Below, in pieces: positions 12,090 to 24,900 of a DNA stretch of 64,000 bases. The DNA lies in the NCBI GenBank assembly GCA_039881145.1, contig JAYKKI010000088.1, positions 248,001 through 312,000 on the forward strand, in the 5' to 3' direction. The position numbers and the translations under genes were made by a program. Under the pieces are notes generated by a model. That model was not told where the DNA came from. It searched no databases and saw nothing but the letters and a program-made list of their open reading frames with translations. The stretch's first letter is position 1. Every line of letters starts with the position of its first letter. This DNA is from Druceiella hillmani. Taxonomy: Eukaryota; Arthropoda; Insecta; Lepidoptera; Hepialidae.

Positions 12090-15000
12090 ATATTAGTTTA
12101 TTACTCAATTTTAATTGTATTTTAATCCCAAACATACTCATTTTTCTTAAAAATATTTATAATTATAATCATTAATACTTAAAAGCAAAAAACAAGAATT
12201 GAGAATATCCATTATAATTTATTGTCATTATTTTCAAATAATAATAACTGTCTTTTTATAAATTTAAATTCTATAAGGAAAAATATTTTCTTGGTTAAAT
12301 AGTGTGCCAGTGTTACTTACACTAATGCGAGTTATTTAACCTTCAAATTAAAGTAGGAGCAAAGCTCCTTTGGTTTCTTATTTTCATAAACATTTTTAAA
12401 AATGTTTTGAAATAACTGTTATTTAAAAGTATATGATGCGCATGTAGATTATCTTTCTTGCGTCTCATACGAGACTTTGTTTTTCAGATAGTCCTGTCAG
12501 TTAAAAACACAGATTTAAAATATTAGAAACAGATGACATATAACAGGTTGACGATCGTATCCAGAAGGCGTAGTCCAACATTTAGGGGTGTGGCTTAATA
12601 TGCAGTGGGCACACACATGTAACTAAATATTAATGTGTAAACATTTAAATGTAAACATTGTTTAAACGTGCCGAAACCTTTATTTGAACCTAAACTAATT
12701 CCAAATTAGTCATCATAATCACACAATACCGACGGGCGCATTGACAGATACCATATTCCATTCGCTATGTCAAATATTAACATTTTTTGTTAAATTTTAA
12801 GTTATCAAAATATTACTTTGGCTCTGATGTCATGTAAGCAAATAAATACATGATTATATTTAAAATATTTCAAACCTGCATATAGTACATTTCAATTTTA
12901 TATACCCGTTTTATATAACAGAACTGAAAGTCTTTATGAAACGGGAAAATGATATTTAAAATTAAAAGTATTTTTGTTGTACTTAATTGTTTGTTCATTT
13001 ATTAGCATTTATTTAAAATTTTATTAACACAAAATAGATTTTTTCAATTTTTCCAGAAAATTGAAAATAATATTCATAATTACACAATACACAATACTTG
13101 CGTACATTGTTCAGCACAGCTCGGGAGAATAACCCGTGAAAAGCCGCGAAGAAATCGCCACTGTGGCTATATACCGCACTCTGGGCAAGTATTGGGTGTG
13201 TTAAAAAGAATTATGTATATTTTTTTTTAACACTCAATTAGAAAAAGCTTGTGTTTTACATTTTATTTCAACGACCATTTATTCTTTTATAGCCAACGAA
13301 TAGCGTCTTTCTTTATCCGACATATATTGCCGGACACTGCATAACTACTTAAAGTAATTTCAAAAATTACCTGAAAATTATTCCGACTTATAACTAGCTT
13401 ATTTTATTCATTACTAATGTTAATATATAAGGATTCCTATATCATGTGGATACAACCGCATTTCAAAAATCTTTTTTATTACCCAACTGTAAAATGCTTT
13501 AAAAATTCTATATTGATTAGTTAAAACTCTGATTCTAAACTCTTTAATATTCACATTCTTTAATCATAAATTACATCAACGAAAGATTAAAAACGACAAA
13601 TTAGGACTGACATTCTTCAAAACTGAAGTCAAAACCACAAGCAGGCACAGAAGCAGCAGTGTGCGCTGAAACATGTTAATGAACTGAGCCGAAAAAAATT
13701 TCTGCACGTATATAGAAACATACATGTAGCCAATAAAGAAAAATGTAAACTTGCATTTGCATATGCACTTTAATATATATATACATACACAAACGCACGC
13801 ACGTGAGCGTGCGCACACACAAATATCTATACATATAACTTAATATAATGCCTTGGTGAGAAAATAGAAAAAAATAAAAGATAGTCATTACAAATTAATA
13901 GAGATGCGATGCTACTGCGCAAAGGGGAAGCTCTCCACTGGATACTACACCGCCCCATCTCTACTTACCACCACGCATATATTTTTATATGTACTCGCAC
14001 GTGAGCATGTGACGTCATTTCGTGCACGTAGGAACTTTGGTGTACAAGACCCTAATATTTTTACACCTCCAAACTTATTAATGTCAATTCAAACAAAGAC
14101 TGTCCATTTCCTATCCTAACAAATATGAAACAACTTCTCTTCATGGCTTGCATTAATACCCATATTTTTTGTGTTTAAACATCTGTCTATCAATATATTT
14201 CAAGAAGCATGTTTGTCGAGTCTTATGTTAATCATAACAAACGAAAATGTTAATATTTTTGTAACGGGTAGCAATTTTTACTAACATTTTTTTACAAAAT
14301 CTCCATCCATATGTCAGTGCTCATAGATATGTGTAATATTTATCTGCTTAAGTAAAGATAGTACATTATTTTGTAATCTAAATAAATTGTGTATCTTAGT
14401 ATACACATACTTATATTTTATGCACAAAATGTGGTGAGTATACATATTTTTGGAAATAGTGTTTATTGACATATTTCAATACATAATACTAATATATAAA
14501 CCGTATGTCGGCGTTAGGCCATGTGAAAAAATTGCATAAATTCTTTTTATAGATAAAATGATAGATAATTACACTCAGATAAGATAATTTGATTTAATTT
14601 TTTTTCTTTCTCGTTTAGCTATATAAACTTAAATTTTTATTTATAAATTTTTATAATCACTACTATTGAATTAATTATCAACAGCCATCTGGTGTGCGCG
14701 TAAAGTAACTTTTACACTCATGTTGGAGTAAATATTAAAAAAATTGATAGATTTGTTTTCTTCAGATTTTATAACGAGAATACGATAGGAATGCTTGTGA
14801 AATAAAAAAGAATAAGGAGAGAAGTGATTATAATGTATCAAATGGGACTAGTGGCTGTAATGCTCTTGGAAATCTCATTTTAATGTAGCTGAGCTCTTTT
14901 GACAAGATATTTAAGATATTTTTTTGTACTTTGAAACTTTTGACTTTCAAAAGATATTTCTGTGGTAATAAATATGTCCAAGAATTCAAAATAATTTAAA

Positions 15001-15314
15001 ATGAAATGAAATAAAATGTATATGGTTATACAAGAATAAATATTTACTATAATAATTACCATATATAGTGTCAGTATATTTGCTTTTAAAGGAAACATGA
15101 TTTAAATATTTTCATTTTTTCTAAGAGATCATTAGTTTACGTTTCAACCATGGAATGATGCCAAGTAATTAAATTAATAATTAGTAACTAAATGAAGGAC
15201 AGTTAGTAACAGAATGTAGGACAGTTTTCTTGCAATCCCCGAAATATTCTTTGTATTAAAAGATCGATGAACTTAGAAACATTTTTTTAAATTAACAACA
15301 TTTTATAAACTTAC
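12090..15314. other. Intron 1 of GANAB-like part B, remainder
   Basis: Low-complexity AT-rich DNA. A mixed purine-pyrimidine tract with cgcacgcacgtgagcgtgcg lies at 13770-13830. A GC-richer patch near 13130-13200 and another near 13905-13975 have no recognised content. No exon or transposase is visible. Confidence 0.5.
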
Positions 15315-15528
15315 ATTAACGGCATTATTCCGGACTTCAGCGGCAATTGAATGTTCGTTGACCACGACGGTATCCCCGAGGACTTCGTAAGGTGATTCTC
15401 CTGGATTATAATTCCGTAATCTTCGACAAAAACTGCTTTGATCGCAGGTTTTGAAATTATTTCTATCGACTGCCCTCGACAAAGAAATCACCGCGGCAAA
15501 TACCAAAATTAATCTCAAGCTCGTCATT
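15315..15528 (-). CDS. GANAB: GANAB-like part B, first coding exon with signal peptide
   Basis: The start ATG is at 15527-15525, one base after an ag acceptor (cag|AATG), and the exon ends in phase 0 at gtaagttt. It encodes 71 residues. Residues 1-19 (MTSLRLILVFAAVISLSRA) are a typical signal peptide, as expected for an ER-lumen enzyme. Then comes VDRNNFKTCDQSSFCRRLRN, the hallmark start of mature glucosidase II alpha (family pattern VDR.NFKTC..S.FC.R.R). The rest (PYEVLGDTVVVNEHSIAAEV) continues into the N-terminal domain. This is the true N-terminus of a GANAB-like gene, which means the exons to the right belong to another copy or are misplaced. Confidence 0.93.
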
Positions 15529-15625
15529 CTGAAAATTAAAATAAATTGATTTTAATGTAGAGAAGACAAAAACCGGCAATAGATGTCAAAACGTATTTAA
15601 TATATAATTAAATAAAATAACTTAC

Positions 15626-15662
15626 ATGACGACTGTTTTGTGGCTTATTTTATATTTCTTGT
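15626..15662 (-). other. Candidate 5' UTR exon and core promoter of part B
   Basis: A good donor (gtcat|gtaagtt) at 15626/15625 faces the ag acceptor at 15530-15529. Together they give a 97-bp intron inside the 5' UTR. On the minus strand a TATA-like tttataaaa lies at 15687-15694, about 25-30 bases upstream of where a short leader exon would start. The 5' end given is a guess; only the donor is visible. Confidence 0.4.
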
Positions 15663-15699
15663 CAGCAAGAAAAACTTGGCGTTGTTTTATAAAAGCATA

Positions 15700-17136
15700 C
15701 TTTATTAATTCATATGACTTCGCGAACGCAAATCGCAACTGTAATACTAGAATACTAGAATGAATGTCATAAACAAAAGATAACCTAATCTTACGTGGAT
15801 TTTAATAAATCAGCACGAACCGGCAGCGATTAAAAGAAATAAAATATATCAATGGCCAGTATGTGGAGAGCATTAGCTTAAATGAATAATTGAGGCAATA
15901 ATTTAATAAAAACTTGTCCATATATAACCGATATTGGATCTATTGTTTGTATAATTTTGTTTCTCAGTTATCGAAAAGAATAAAATACTAAAGAAAGATA
16001 ATTTTGCCACGACGGTTTTTTTTTTTATATTTTTTTAAGTGGGTCCATTCTCTGTCAATATTTATTATTTAAAAAGGATTTGATTTTTAAAACACAATAA
16101 AAAAAATAATACAGAGATCATTCAAACTACCTAATTTTGTAAATTCAGTTAGGTAAATATTATATTTACTTTATTTTAAATTTAAGCGATAGTCATTAAT
16201 ATCTAATAACAGAACGGCACAAGTATAATACGTTGTTTATAATTTAATACAATATGTTGTTTTTTTATATTTACAATATTTTAATTTAGTTATATTTTTT
16301 CTATATCTATATGATTAGTCCAATAACATAAAGAATCAAAAAAATTACTACATATCTTTAGTTAATATCAGTAAAAGATAGGAACTAATGCATATCGGTG
16401 TTGTAAACGTTGTTTTTTCCAAAAAAAATACTAAAATTATTTTTTTACTTAAAAGTTTGTATCGATCCCAGATTTTTTTAAAATATCAATTTTAATCAGA
16501 CTGTAGTGTTTTTAATTTTGTGATTATATTTTTTTTGTTTCCTCGTTAAATATGATCGCCTACCGGTAATGTAAATATAAAATGAATTGCAAATGTCACA
16601 AATTGAATAAGATGCTCAATATTTTTTAAGGTGATGCATGTTGATAGATATATTAAATTTACTGTGCGTTGTTATATAAAAATGTTATATGACCATTGTT
16701 TAACGGTTCAACGTATGCGTAATAAATAATTTCGTTAATAATTCGGACTACTGAGATACTGAGCTAGAGATATAAATGAGTGATATATATCTTTCCAATC
16801 AAATGATATGTATCATCCTTCCTTTTCACTGATACATTTTGCGCACCTCTACTGACTTTACCGTTGAGTGGCTATGTTGTCAATATATATCTAATTAAAT
16901 AGGCAATGGCAAGGCATTATTATTTAATTTATATTTTATGAATAATTTATTTAAGTAATATTTTTATATTCACGGAAATATAAAAACGTCACTTTCCAAA
17001 GGTAGTAAATACCATAGCCATATTACTCGTAACTAGTTTATTTAAAAATTACAAATAATTTTTTTTTGTTAATTTTTGATAGGCCTAGTATACACGCTAC
17101 AAACAAAAGTTTATAAAAAACAATATTCAAACATCA
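15700..17136. other. Intergenic region upstream of part B
   Basis: AT-rich and without open frames of interest. It contains the presumed promoter-proximal region of part B. I see no CpG-rich patch and no repeat. Confidence 0.5.
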
Positions 17137-17678
17137 AGTACGTTCCACTAGCCAATCGGGCCCACAACCGCGATCAAACCGAATCCACTACTTGTCCACA
17201 ACGAAACTTTCAGTTCAAGTGGAATGAGTTATGAACAATGCTTATTCTAACTATGAGGAAAAGGGTGGGTATTTGACAAAAATAAAAAGATTATAAAATA
17301 TTTTTTTTTTCTTATGTATTAATCGTTAGGTAATAATTTACACTTGTAGTAATTGCAAAAGTGTAATTTAATTTCTATAAAAAATTGATGTTTGCTTGTT
17401 TCGCGCCTTTTTGTGTAAACTTTACTTTTATTATGTATTTCTCGAAGCTGCATAAAGTGATTCTCTTCGTCACCATGTTTAATTTTAAAAGACCATATAA
17501 ATTTATTTACGTAAATTTCATATATCAATGTGTCAAAATAAAATTGACACATGGACGACTGCAACTACCCACGTCGATATGTAAGTCGGCCGATATGGGC
17601 TCGAAGCGGTCATAAACAATGAAACTATCTCACGACCGTGATAGCAGTGAGCGTTGCAATCGCCTAGTGGAACGCACT
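17137..17678. mobile_element. Non-autonomous DNA element (MITE), copy 1 of 2
   Basis: The ends are inverted repeats: agtacgttccactag at the left and ctagtggaacgcact at the right. The second copy at 63258-63873, in the opposite orientation, shares both ends and internal words such as accgcgatca, aagtgattctc and ttaatttctataaaa. Length is 542 bp and no coding frame is present. The superfamily is not clear because I could not settle a target-site duplication. Confidence 0.7.
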
Positions 17679-18061
17679 CTAAATAGATGGTCAACTTCAA
17701 GCAATTGTGCCAGCGAGATAGCACTTTCGCATTTCAAGTACTAAGCTTCCATTTCCCCTATTTCAAAGAATAATGAAGTTGCAGCGAGTGTCCATTTGCT
17801 GAGCACTCGCCGCAACTTCAGTAGAGTATTTTTGACAGATGTAGTTTCCTTACATTTTAGGTTATAAAATTCGTACAATTGAAACAACAATTCTGAAATT
17901 AAGACTTTATTATAAAAAAAATTCACCCGATCGAGCGACATAACTAAAGAGAACCAAGAAAAAACTTAGTAGCCACATACAACTACATTGAATGAACGTT
18001 TCTATTTTACAAACTTATCTGCCTTTTACATGTCAAGATAAACTTAACTATATAGCTTCAA

Positions 18062-18097
18062 GAAAATATTAGTATAAAATAATATACTAATATTTTC
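18062..18097. repeat. Short perfect inverted repeat
   Basis: gaaaatattagtat and its exact complement atactaatattttc are separated by 8 bases. It is AT-only and could arise by chance in this composition or be a scrap of a foldback element. Confidence 0.5.
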
Positions 18098-21000
18098 AGT
18101 TGTAATACGAATTCTAATTAAATAAATTGTTAAATCATTCTTTACTGTTTATTGTATTATAACTCTAAGATTTTTTTACCATCGATTAATTTATTTAACT
18201 CGACATTTACATTATGGTATATGTAATGCACAACCTTTATAGTGAAAAAATATCGATATTCTATATCTTCTATTTTGAATTATTCTCAGTATGGAAGTTA
18301 TACTTTACGAAGAGAAAAAATGCTGTTATCGTCCCAATTACACTTCAGTTTTGTGCTACTAAATCTAAGAAAATGTTAAATCAGGTCAATAATTTCTATT
18401 TTTTTTATATCATTCCAAATAAATTGAAACTATATACTGAATATAAAAAAATAAAAAAGGTACGGTTCTGGGCATAATTGTTGATTTAAACATTTTTGTA
18501 CTCATTATAGGCTAATTTCTGTATTCTACTTAATCTATCATATACATTCTGTTTAACAACCCCAATGTAAATAGTCGACAACATTTGATAAAGAGTCAAA
18601 TACAAAAAATGGAATATAAGAATATCATAATTATTCCTGTGTAAACATTCCAGAAAACTAAAATCAATCAATTATGTTTTTTTTTTTTAAAATATTTTTT
18701 AAATAATCTTTTATTCATTGGCACACTGGCATACATTGGCTACATCTTCAGCAGAACAAATCACTTGGATACAGTAATGACTTATTTTTATCTTTTAAAT
18801 TAATATGCTCGTAGCTGTTGTATATTATATGTTAGCATTATTATTAAAAACCTCATTTTCACAATCCTTTGTTTTAATCAGAAGCCTACGCGCAACCTAA
18901 TACAAGTAGTATTTGGTATAAATTAACAAATTTGCCAAATTTTGAAAGCGAATGTAATATATTAATCAATGGTATAGCGAACAATTTTTGTCGGCAAACA
19001 ATTTTTGTATGAACTTGTAATTCGGAGCTATTCTTAAATATTGACAAACAACTTTGCATCCATACTAAATCTGTGCCATATAATCTTCAAGTTCAGATTC
19101 AATAACCTTTTTAAATCTTCTGATTCAATTACCTTTTAACAAATATTCTCTAAATTACTTAAACCTTCCAATGACTTATAAAAAAAACATTTAATCTTCG
19201 TCCAATTTTTGTACCACTTTCTGTTTTGTTTGTTTTTTCCACCTCCAATTGCAAATAAAAGAACAAATTATTTAACCATAATGTATATATATATATATAA
19301 TATATATAATATTGTAAATTTATAAATGAATTCTTTTTTTGTTTTAAATAATTGCTTCATATAATTACATACTGTATAGAAAGTTTTTTTCTTTAGAAAA
19401 CGGTGAGTTATCTATAAAATCTTAAGCTAGCCGTCTAGTGTAACTTTCTTACATAACCATAAAATAAATTAATCGATTCACAAAGAGAAAGCTTTCAACT
19501 AAACAAATTCATAAGTAAACTTACCAAATGTTATTTTTATTAATATTTAGCCTTTAATAGCTGTCGGGCCGTAAGATGGCGATGTTTTTTTGAGAGTGCC
19601 GGGGGTTAGGTCTGCTATTCTCTACATGCCGTAACTTCTAACTGCTTGTCTAAAACAAAAATTCAATTATTGGCAACTTTTTTGTATGAGTTTGAACAAT
19701 ATTAATAATAAAATGTATAATTGATTCCATACTATTTTCAAATTAATAAGTTTCAACTTACCATGAAATGTTTACGACGCAACCCAATATACAAGAACGA
19801 TATTTAAAATAATTTCCTCTTATTACGAACAAATGTAGCAAACACAACAAAATTTGAATTAAACGTGAAAATATTACAGATATTATAATCAAATGTAGGT
19901 ATTAGACATGGGCAAGTCAATTAGAATTTCGTGATTGCAATCATTCATGATGAAAACTGTTCATTTGATTGAATTGATCACAAACTGTACAGCTCATGTT
20001 ATGGGCGCCGACTGTACTGCCGTGCAGCGGTCGGTCACCAATCACAATTCATTTACGAGTCTATGTCTTTTTTTTACAGACTGCTGCGTGGACCCGCTTT
20101 TGTACCATTAACATTTATTAGCCTTTCAATGAGCATTGATTTGTTATTATTGAAATGAATAATTCGATGGCGCGGTTTCTCTTTAAAATACGTCAACATT
20201 TTTTAATATTTCAAATATAAATAAGGGAATTTAGGTTTTTTGATTGGTGAATGGTTTTTCAGTGATTAATCAGCTCGCATCTCATAGGCACCTATCTGAA
20301 TTTTGAACCACAACCACTTTTTAATTATAAAGAAAATTTAAAGACTAAAAAATATTGTAGGCTATTTGAACTAATGGGATAATCGTTTAATGCTTTTTTT
20401 TGGTTTTATTAATATTTTATATACATATCTTTTTTATTCCAAAACTGTATTACAGCATCAAAGAACAAGGAAACAATAAGCTGTTACAATCTAGAATGTC
20501 ATTTGTTTAACTACAGACGGTTGGAAGTCGGTTAACAATCCAAGTTATATACAGCTCATTTTATTGATATCATTATGAGAAACATAATTAGATTAAAATC
20601 AAGCAGCAACTTTACAAACTCTATTAAATATAACACTTAAACACTTCATGCAATTGATAAATATTACAAATCAAATTAATTAAGTGAATGTGATTATTCC
20701 GATAAATGAATTACAGTAAACTAATTATTTATTAAACAATAGTTTCTATATACGGACGGATACACCATTATAATATTTGCACGGTCTATTGTACAGCACT
20801 CCTACGTTATATACTTATAATCACTCTTTAATATTTATTTACACAGTGTCCAATTTATCGACCTACACGCAGCCGCCTAACAAAATGTTCCCTAAGAAAA
20901 AATGACTTGTAAACCGAATTAAAATCGAAATATCAATCATTAATCGCAACCAAGCGTGTTGGTACCCCGATAGTGTGTGTAGCATGTGATTCGAGCGAGG

Positions 21001-21253
21001 TTATAGATCCAATTAAACAATCATGAATGAGATCACATGATTGCTATTGACAAAAAAGACCAAATTGTTCACTCATTCATTTTAAAAGATCCCACGGATT
21101 CGTTCATTCGTGATTGACATATTTCTATCCACGATGATACCCAGATCATTGTTAGCAATAAAATGTCTATATGTGTTTACATGGCTATTACAGCCATCAA
21201 TTTTAAACAAAAAAATAAATAAAACATCACACATGTAATTAAATAAACCTCAT

Positions 21254-21259
21254 TTTATT
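21254..21259 (-). terminator. Candidate polyadenylation signal of part A
   Basis: The minus strand reads aataaa here, about 450 bases past the stop codon. No closer canonical hexamer was found. In DNA this AT-rich a chance match is possible. Confidence 0.3.
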
Positions 21260-21708
21260 ATTTAATGACCATTTATACATACAACATTCGCCATCACGAA
21301 ACATAATAGTAACTAATGTTATTTTGTTTCACTTATACTACGTTGCTACCAAAGCGACTGCCGTACAAAATAAACACGACGTATCGGCCAGTCCACAAAG
21401 AACTCCAATTTAAAAAATAAAATCAGACTGGGATTTTCCTGCCGACCATCAAAATGAGTTTTCCAAATTTACGTAATTTGTTTGAGATAAAAACTGTCAA
21501 ATTCTGGGTGCTAGTCGCTTCTGATACATGTGATAATGTCATGTCATCATTTAAAAATAAATTAATCGATATAAAAAAAAATAGATACAAGGTGGCATTG
21601 TAATTTGTTCAATACATCAGCCTACTTTGTAATGGAAATACTGCCCTATAACTACCCTAACGCATCATATCCATATCCCCACTTTGTGACACCCATCTTT
21701 AAGCACAA

Positions 21709-21919
21709 TCAATTAAACACAATCTTCCATTCTACACCCATATTAGCCTGCGGCTTACGCACAACTAGCACACTATTTCCACGATGATACGTCATTTGGA
21801 GAGAGGTCTGCTCGTCACCAACGTGGAGCTTAGCCGTCTGCGGAGGAGAGGCAACGCCAGCTATCACTACCCTCTCGAGCCACGCGCGAGTCGAATACTT
21901 AGCCGTGGAGCTTGGAAAC
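21709..21919 (-). CDS. GANAB: GANAB-like part A, terminal exon 14
   Basis: 211 bp, entered in phase 2 after ccag and ending at a TGA at 21711-21709. It encodes [20 protein letters not shown], then [21 protein letters not shown]. Human GANAB ends similarly (IWIERVVI.G...., SVLVLRKP..N...DW.I.LR). This is the C-terminal beta-sandwich. There is no ER-retention tetrapeptide, as expected for the alpha subunit. Confidence 0.92.
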
Positions 21920-24900
21920 CTGGGTGATAAATTCACCTTATTAACATAATTATTCAAATAAATTTATAAAAATTGATACAAAAAAATTAAATGCCACGGA
22001 AACATAATATGAATTTATTAATTTTTAATTATCTGGCCAAAATATTATTTACTACATAATAAATATAGACACAAACGTATGCTGCAAAGTCCATGAAAGT
22101 ACAATATATATTTATATGCAAATATACAGACACAAGAACAGAACTTACTTGTATGAGAGTGTGTTGTCTTCGTAAGACATCTTGGCGTATATGAATTTGC
22201 CTGTTCTGTATTCAAACGTTTCGCCGTCGTCTATGTAAAGTGATCCATAGGCCGTGTTCTGTAACATGAGCAAGTTTTTCCAATATTTTACAAGTATATA
22301 AAAACTTAAACAAATCAGGTTTTAATTCCATTTCCGCAATACAAACATATAACTTTTATAGGCAGTAAGTACATCGGCCATTGTCAACTGGCAACTTTTG
22401 TGGTTGTCTGTCACTGACTTCCCATTGACACAATGCATAAGTCAAGAGGCGTACCCTGATAATTACGTGTCTTTTACAGTATATGTTTAGTCATGGTTTC
22501 TACCGTTTTTTCCATTAGCGTATTTTAACTTTCGGATTGTTGCTCCAATTTTTTTGTAGATCTATTACAATAGGAAGTGAATCTTAAGTACAGGGTGTCC
22601 AGTGGCAGATTTCAAAGTTTGAACAAACATAGTTTCTGAACGCAACACATAAGAGGGGCGCCGGGGGGCGTCATTAGAAGCGCAAGCGGTGGACAACAGT
22701 GGAGTGGAGAGCACCGCGCTTTTGTCGTCGAGGCGTACATTTCGAGTGGATTTTCGCTGTCTGTAGCACGCCGTCTATTTAATAATCGTTACAGTATTCG
22801 TCGATTACGTGATGGACCATCGATCAACCTCATTCAGTCATGGGTAGCAAGGTTCAGAGCTACAGGATCAACATTAAATAGGCCCAGACCAGGACCTACA
22901 CCATTGGCAGCCACGGATGAAAATGTCGAGCGTGTTATGGTTTCTGTAGTTGAAAATCCCCGTTTATTACTGCGTACACGTTCATCGATATTAGGAATTC
23001 CGAAATCAACTTTACAGGTAATAATACGAAAAAAGCTGAAGTTCCATCCATATAAAATTCAAATTGTTCAAGATTTACACGATTCTGACTTTGAATTAAG
23101 AAAAACTTACGCGGAGGTGATGTTGAGATTTCGTACTGCTACCCGGATGGGCAACATATTCTTTGGTGACGAAGCTCAGTTTCACATTGGAGGATATGTG
23201 AATAAGCAGAACTTTCGTTACTGGGATGTCCACAACCCAAGACAAATGCATCACGAGCCTTTACATAAGCCTAAAGTGACAGTCTGGTGTGCCATGTCTG
23301 CATCTGCAATCATAGGGCCTTATTTCTTTGAAAATCAACGTGGCCAAACTGTAACTGAGAGAGACTTCGGAGAGATATGACCAGATGTTAAATGAATTTT
23401 TCAGAGTAGAACTACAGAATAGTCCATCCTTCAACCAAAACACATGGTTCCAGCAGGACGGGGCCACAGCTCACACTGCTAATGTGTCCATGAATGCAGT
23501 GCGGCAGTTATTTCCAGAAAAAAACATATCCGAAACGGTACCGTACCGTGGCCACCTAGGTCACCCGATTTAAGCCCATGTGACTTTTTCTTATGGGGAT
23601 ACTTAAAATCTGTTGTTTACAAAACAAATCCGAGCACTGTGACACAACTTAAATTAAATATTCGAGCCGAAGTCAGTAGGATACCCCAGTCGCTCTGCAA
23701 ACGCATTTTTGAAAACATGCGTGCTAGACTCGAAGAGTGTGTCAGACTCGATGGCCGTCATTTGGAAAACGTGGTTTTAAAAAAATAATAAAAAAATAAA
23801 ATCTTCATTTGTTGTTATAAAGTTAAAATAAACCTACTTTGTATTAGAGGTGTAGTTTTTTTTTTACAATTTTTCAAACATTGAAATCTGCCACTGGACA
23901 CCTGTATTAAATATCTTATGTTCTATTTTCTCCGATTATTGTTGGCTGACTGTGTTGCATATAAACCAAATCTATAATGGAAGAAACTTTACTTTTCTTA
24001 TAATTCACTAAGAAAAAAGCAAGCGTGGAAACTCTGTATACATATTAATTTCTTCATATAAAATTATGAAAATGTCCACATCATAACTTTGAGCATTAAT
24101 ACTCATCTGCCATTTTACCATTATAGCCAGACTTTCATTTTGGCGTACAAATCAATTAATACCATAATGCATGAATGGTTTCCTTAACCCTTTCATGGCA
24201 TAGGCAAAATATTTGCTACCAGATATTTTAAACCTTGGTGCTTAAATCATTAGTTAAATTTAAACAGTTTTATCATTGAGGCCTAGCGCCATCTATGTAA
24301 AATATCGGAAAACTAATTACACCTCATTACATTGCATAACCTTGTTTTGAAATTTGATGCCGCCATGTGATCGCAGCAGCTGAGTACCGTATTTTATTTT
24401 ATAAATCATCAAAAATTTCTAAAATAACCGTGAGAAACGTGTTTGTATGTTTTTATTAAAATTAGGCTTTGTTCTAAACGATGTATTATTTATTTTTGAT
24501 ATTTGTTTACTAGAAATAAAAATATACGCATAGGTATTTGACATTGCCAGTGCCCTGCTGGGGAATATACCAGGGGCAAAATATTTGCCAATGCCTGGTA
24601 ATGTGTAGTTTTTTTTTACAATTTTTCAAACATTGAAATCTGCCACTGGACACCTGTAGAAACTATTGTTATATATATGTTTTCAGATGCATCGTAATAC
24701 GAAAAATTTGTCTACGAGAGAGATTGTGGAGCTGATTGCCATACCAGATGATTCAGGGTCTGAAGATGATATAGCTAATTACGATTCGAGATGAAAATTC
24801 CACTACAAATAGCACCACTTCCTCGAACCAATCATCTGTAATATCGAACTCTGGCCCCTCTCGCTTTGTGGATATTGATCAACTTTTCTTGAGAACTGCT

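Larger units (their letters stand above)
17679..21708. other. Intergenic region between part A (3' end) and part B (5' end)
   Basis: Mostly AT-rich sequence. It includes a short perfect hairpin at 18062-18097, a (TA) tract at 19286-19312, and GC-richer patches near 19560-19640 and 19990-20050 with no recognised content. A candidate aataaa for part A lies at 21254-21259 on the minus strand. No third gene is visible. Confidence 0.5.

Noticed and set aside
13576..13888. Overlapping minus-strand frames with MCARSRACVCVCIYI-type peptides
   Set aside because: Translations of an alternating purine-pyrimidine microsatellite region.
19905..21150. Possible hAT element with tagacatgggcaag at one end
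   Set aside because: The sequence near 21110-21150 resembles its complement only weakly, no transposase is present, and no 8-bp duplication could be found.
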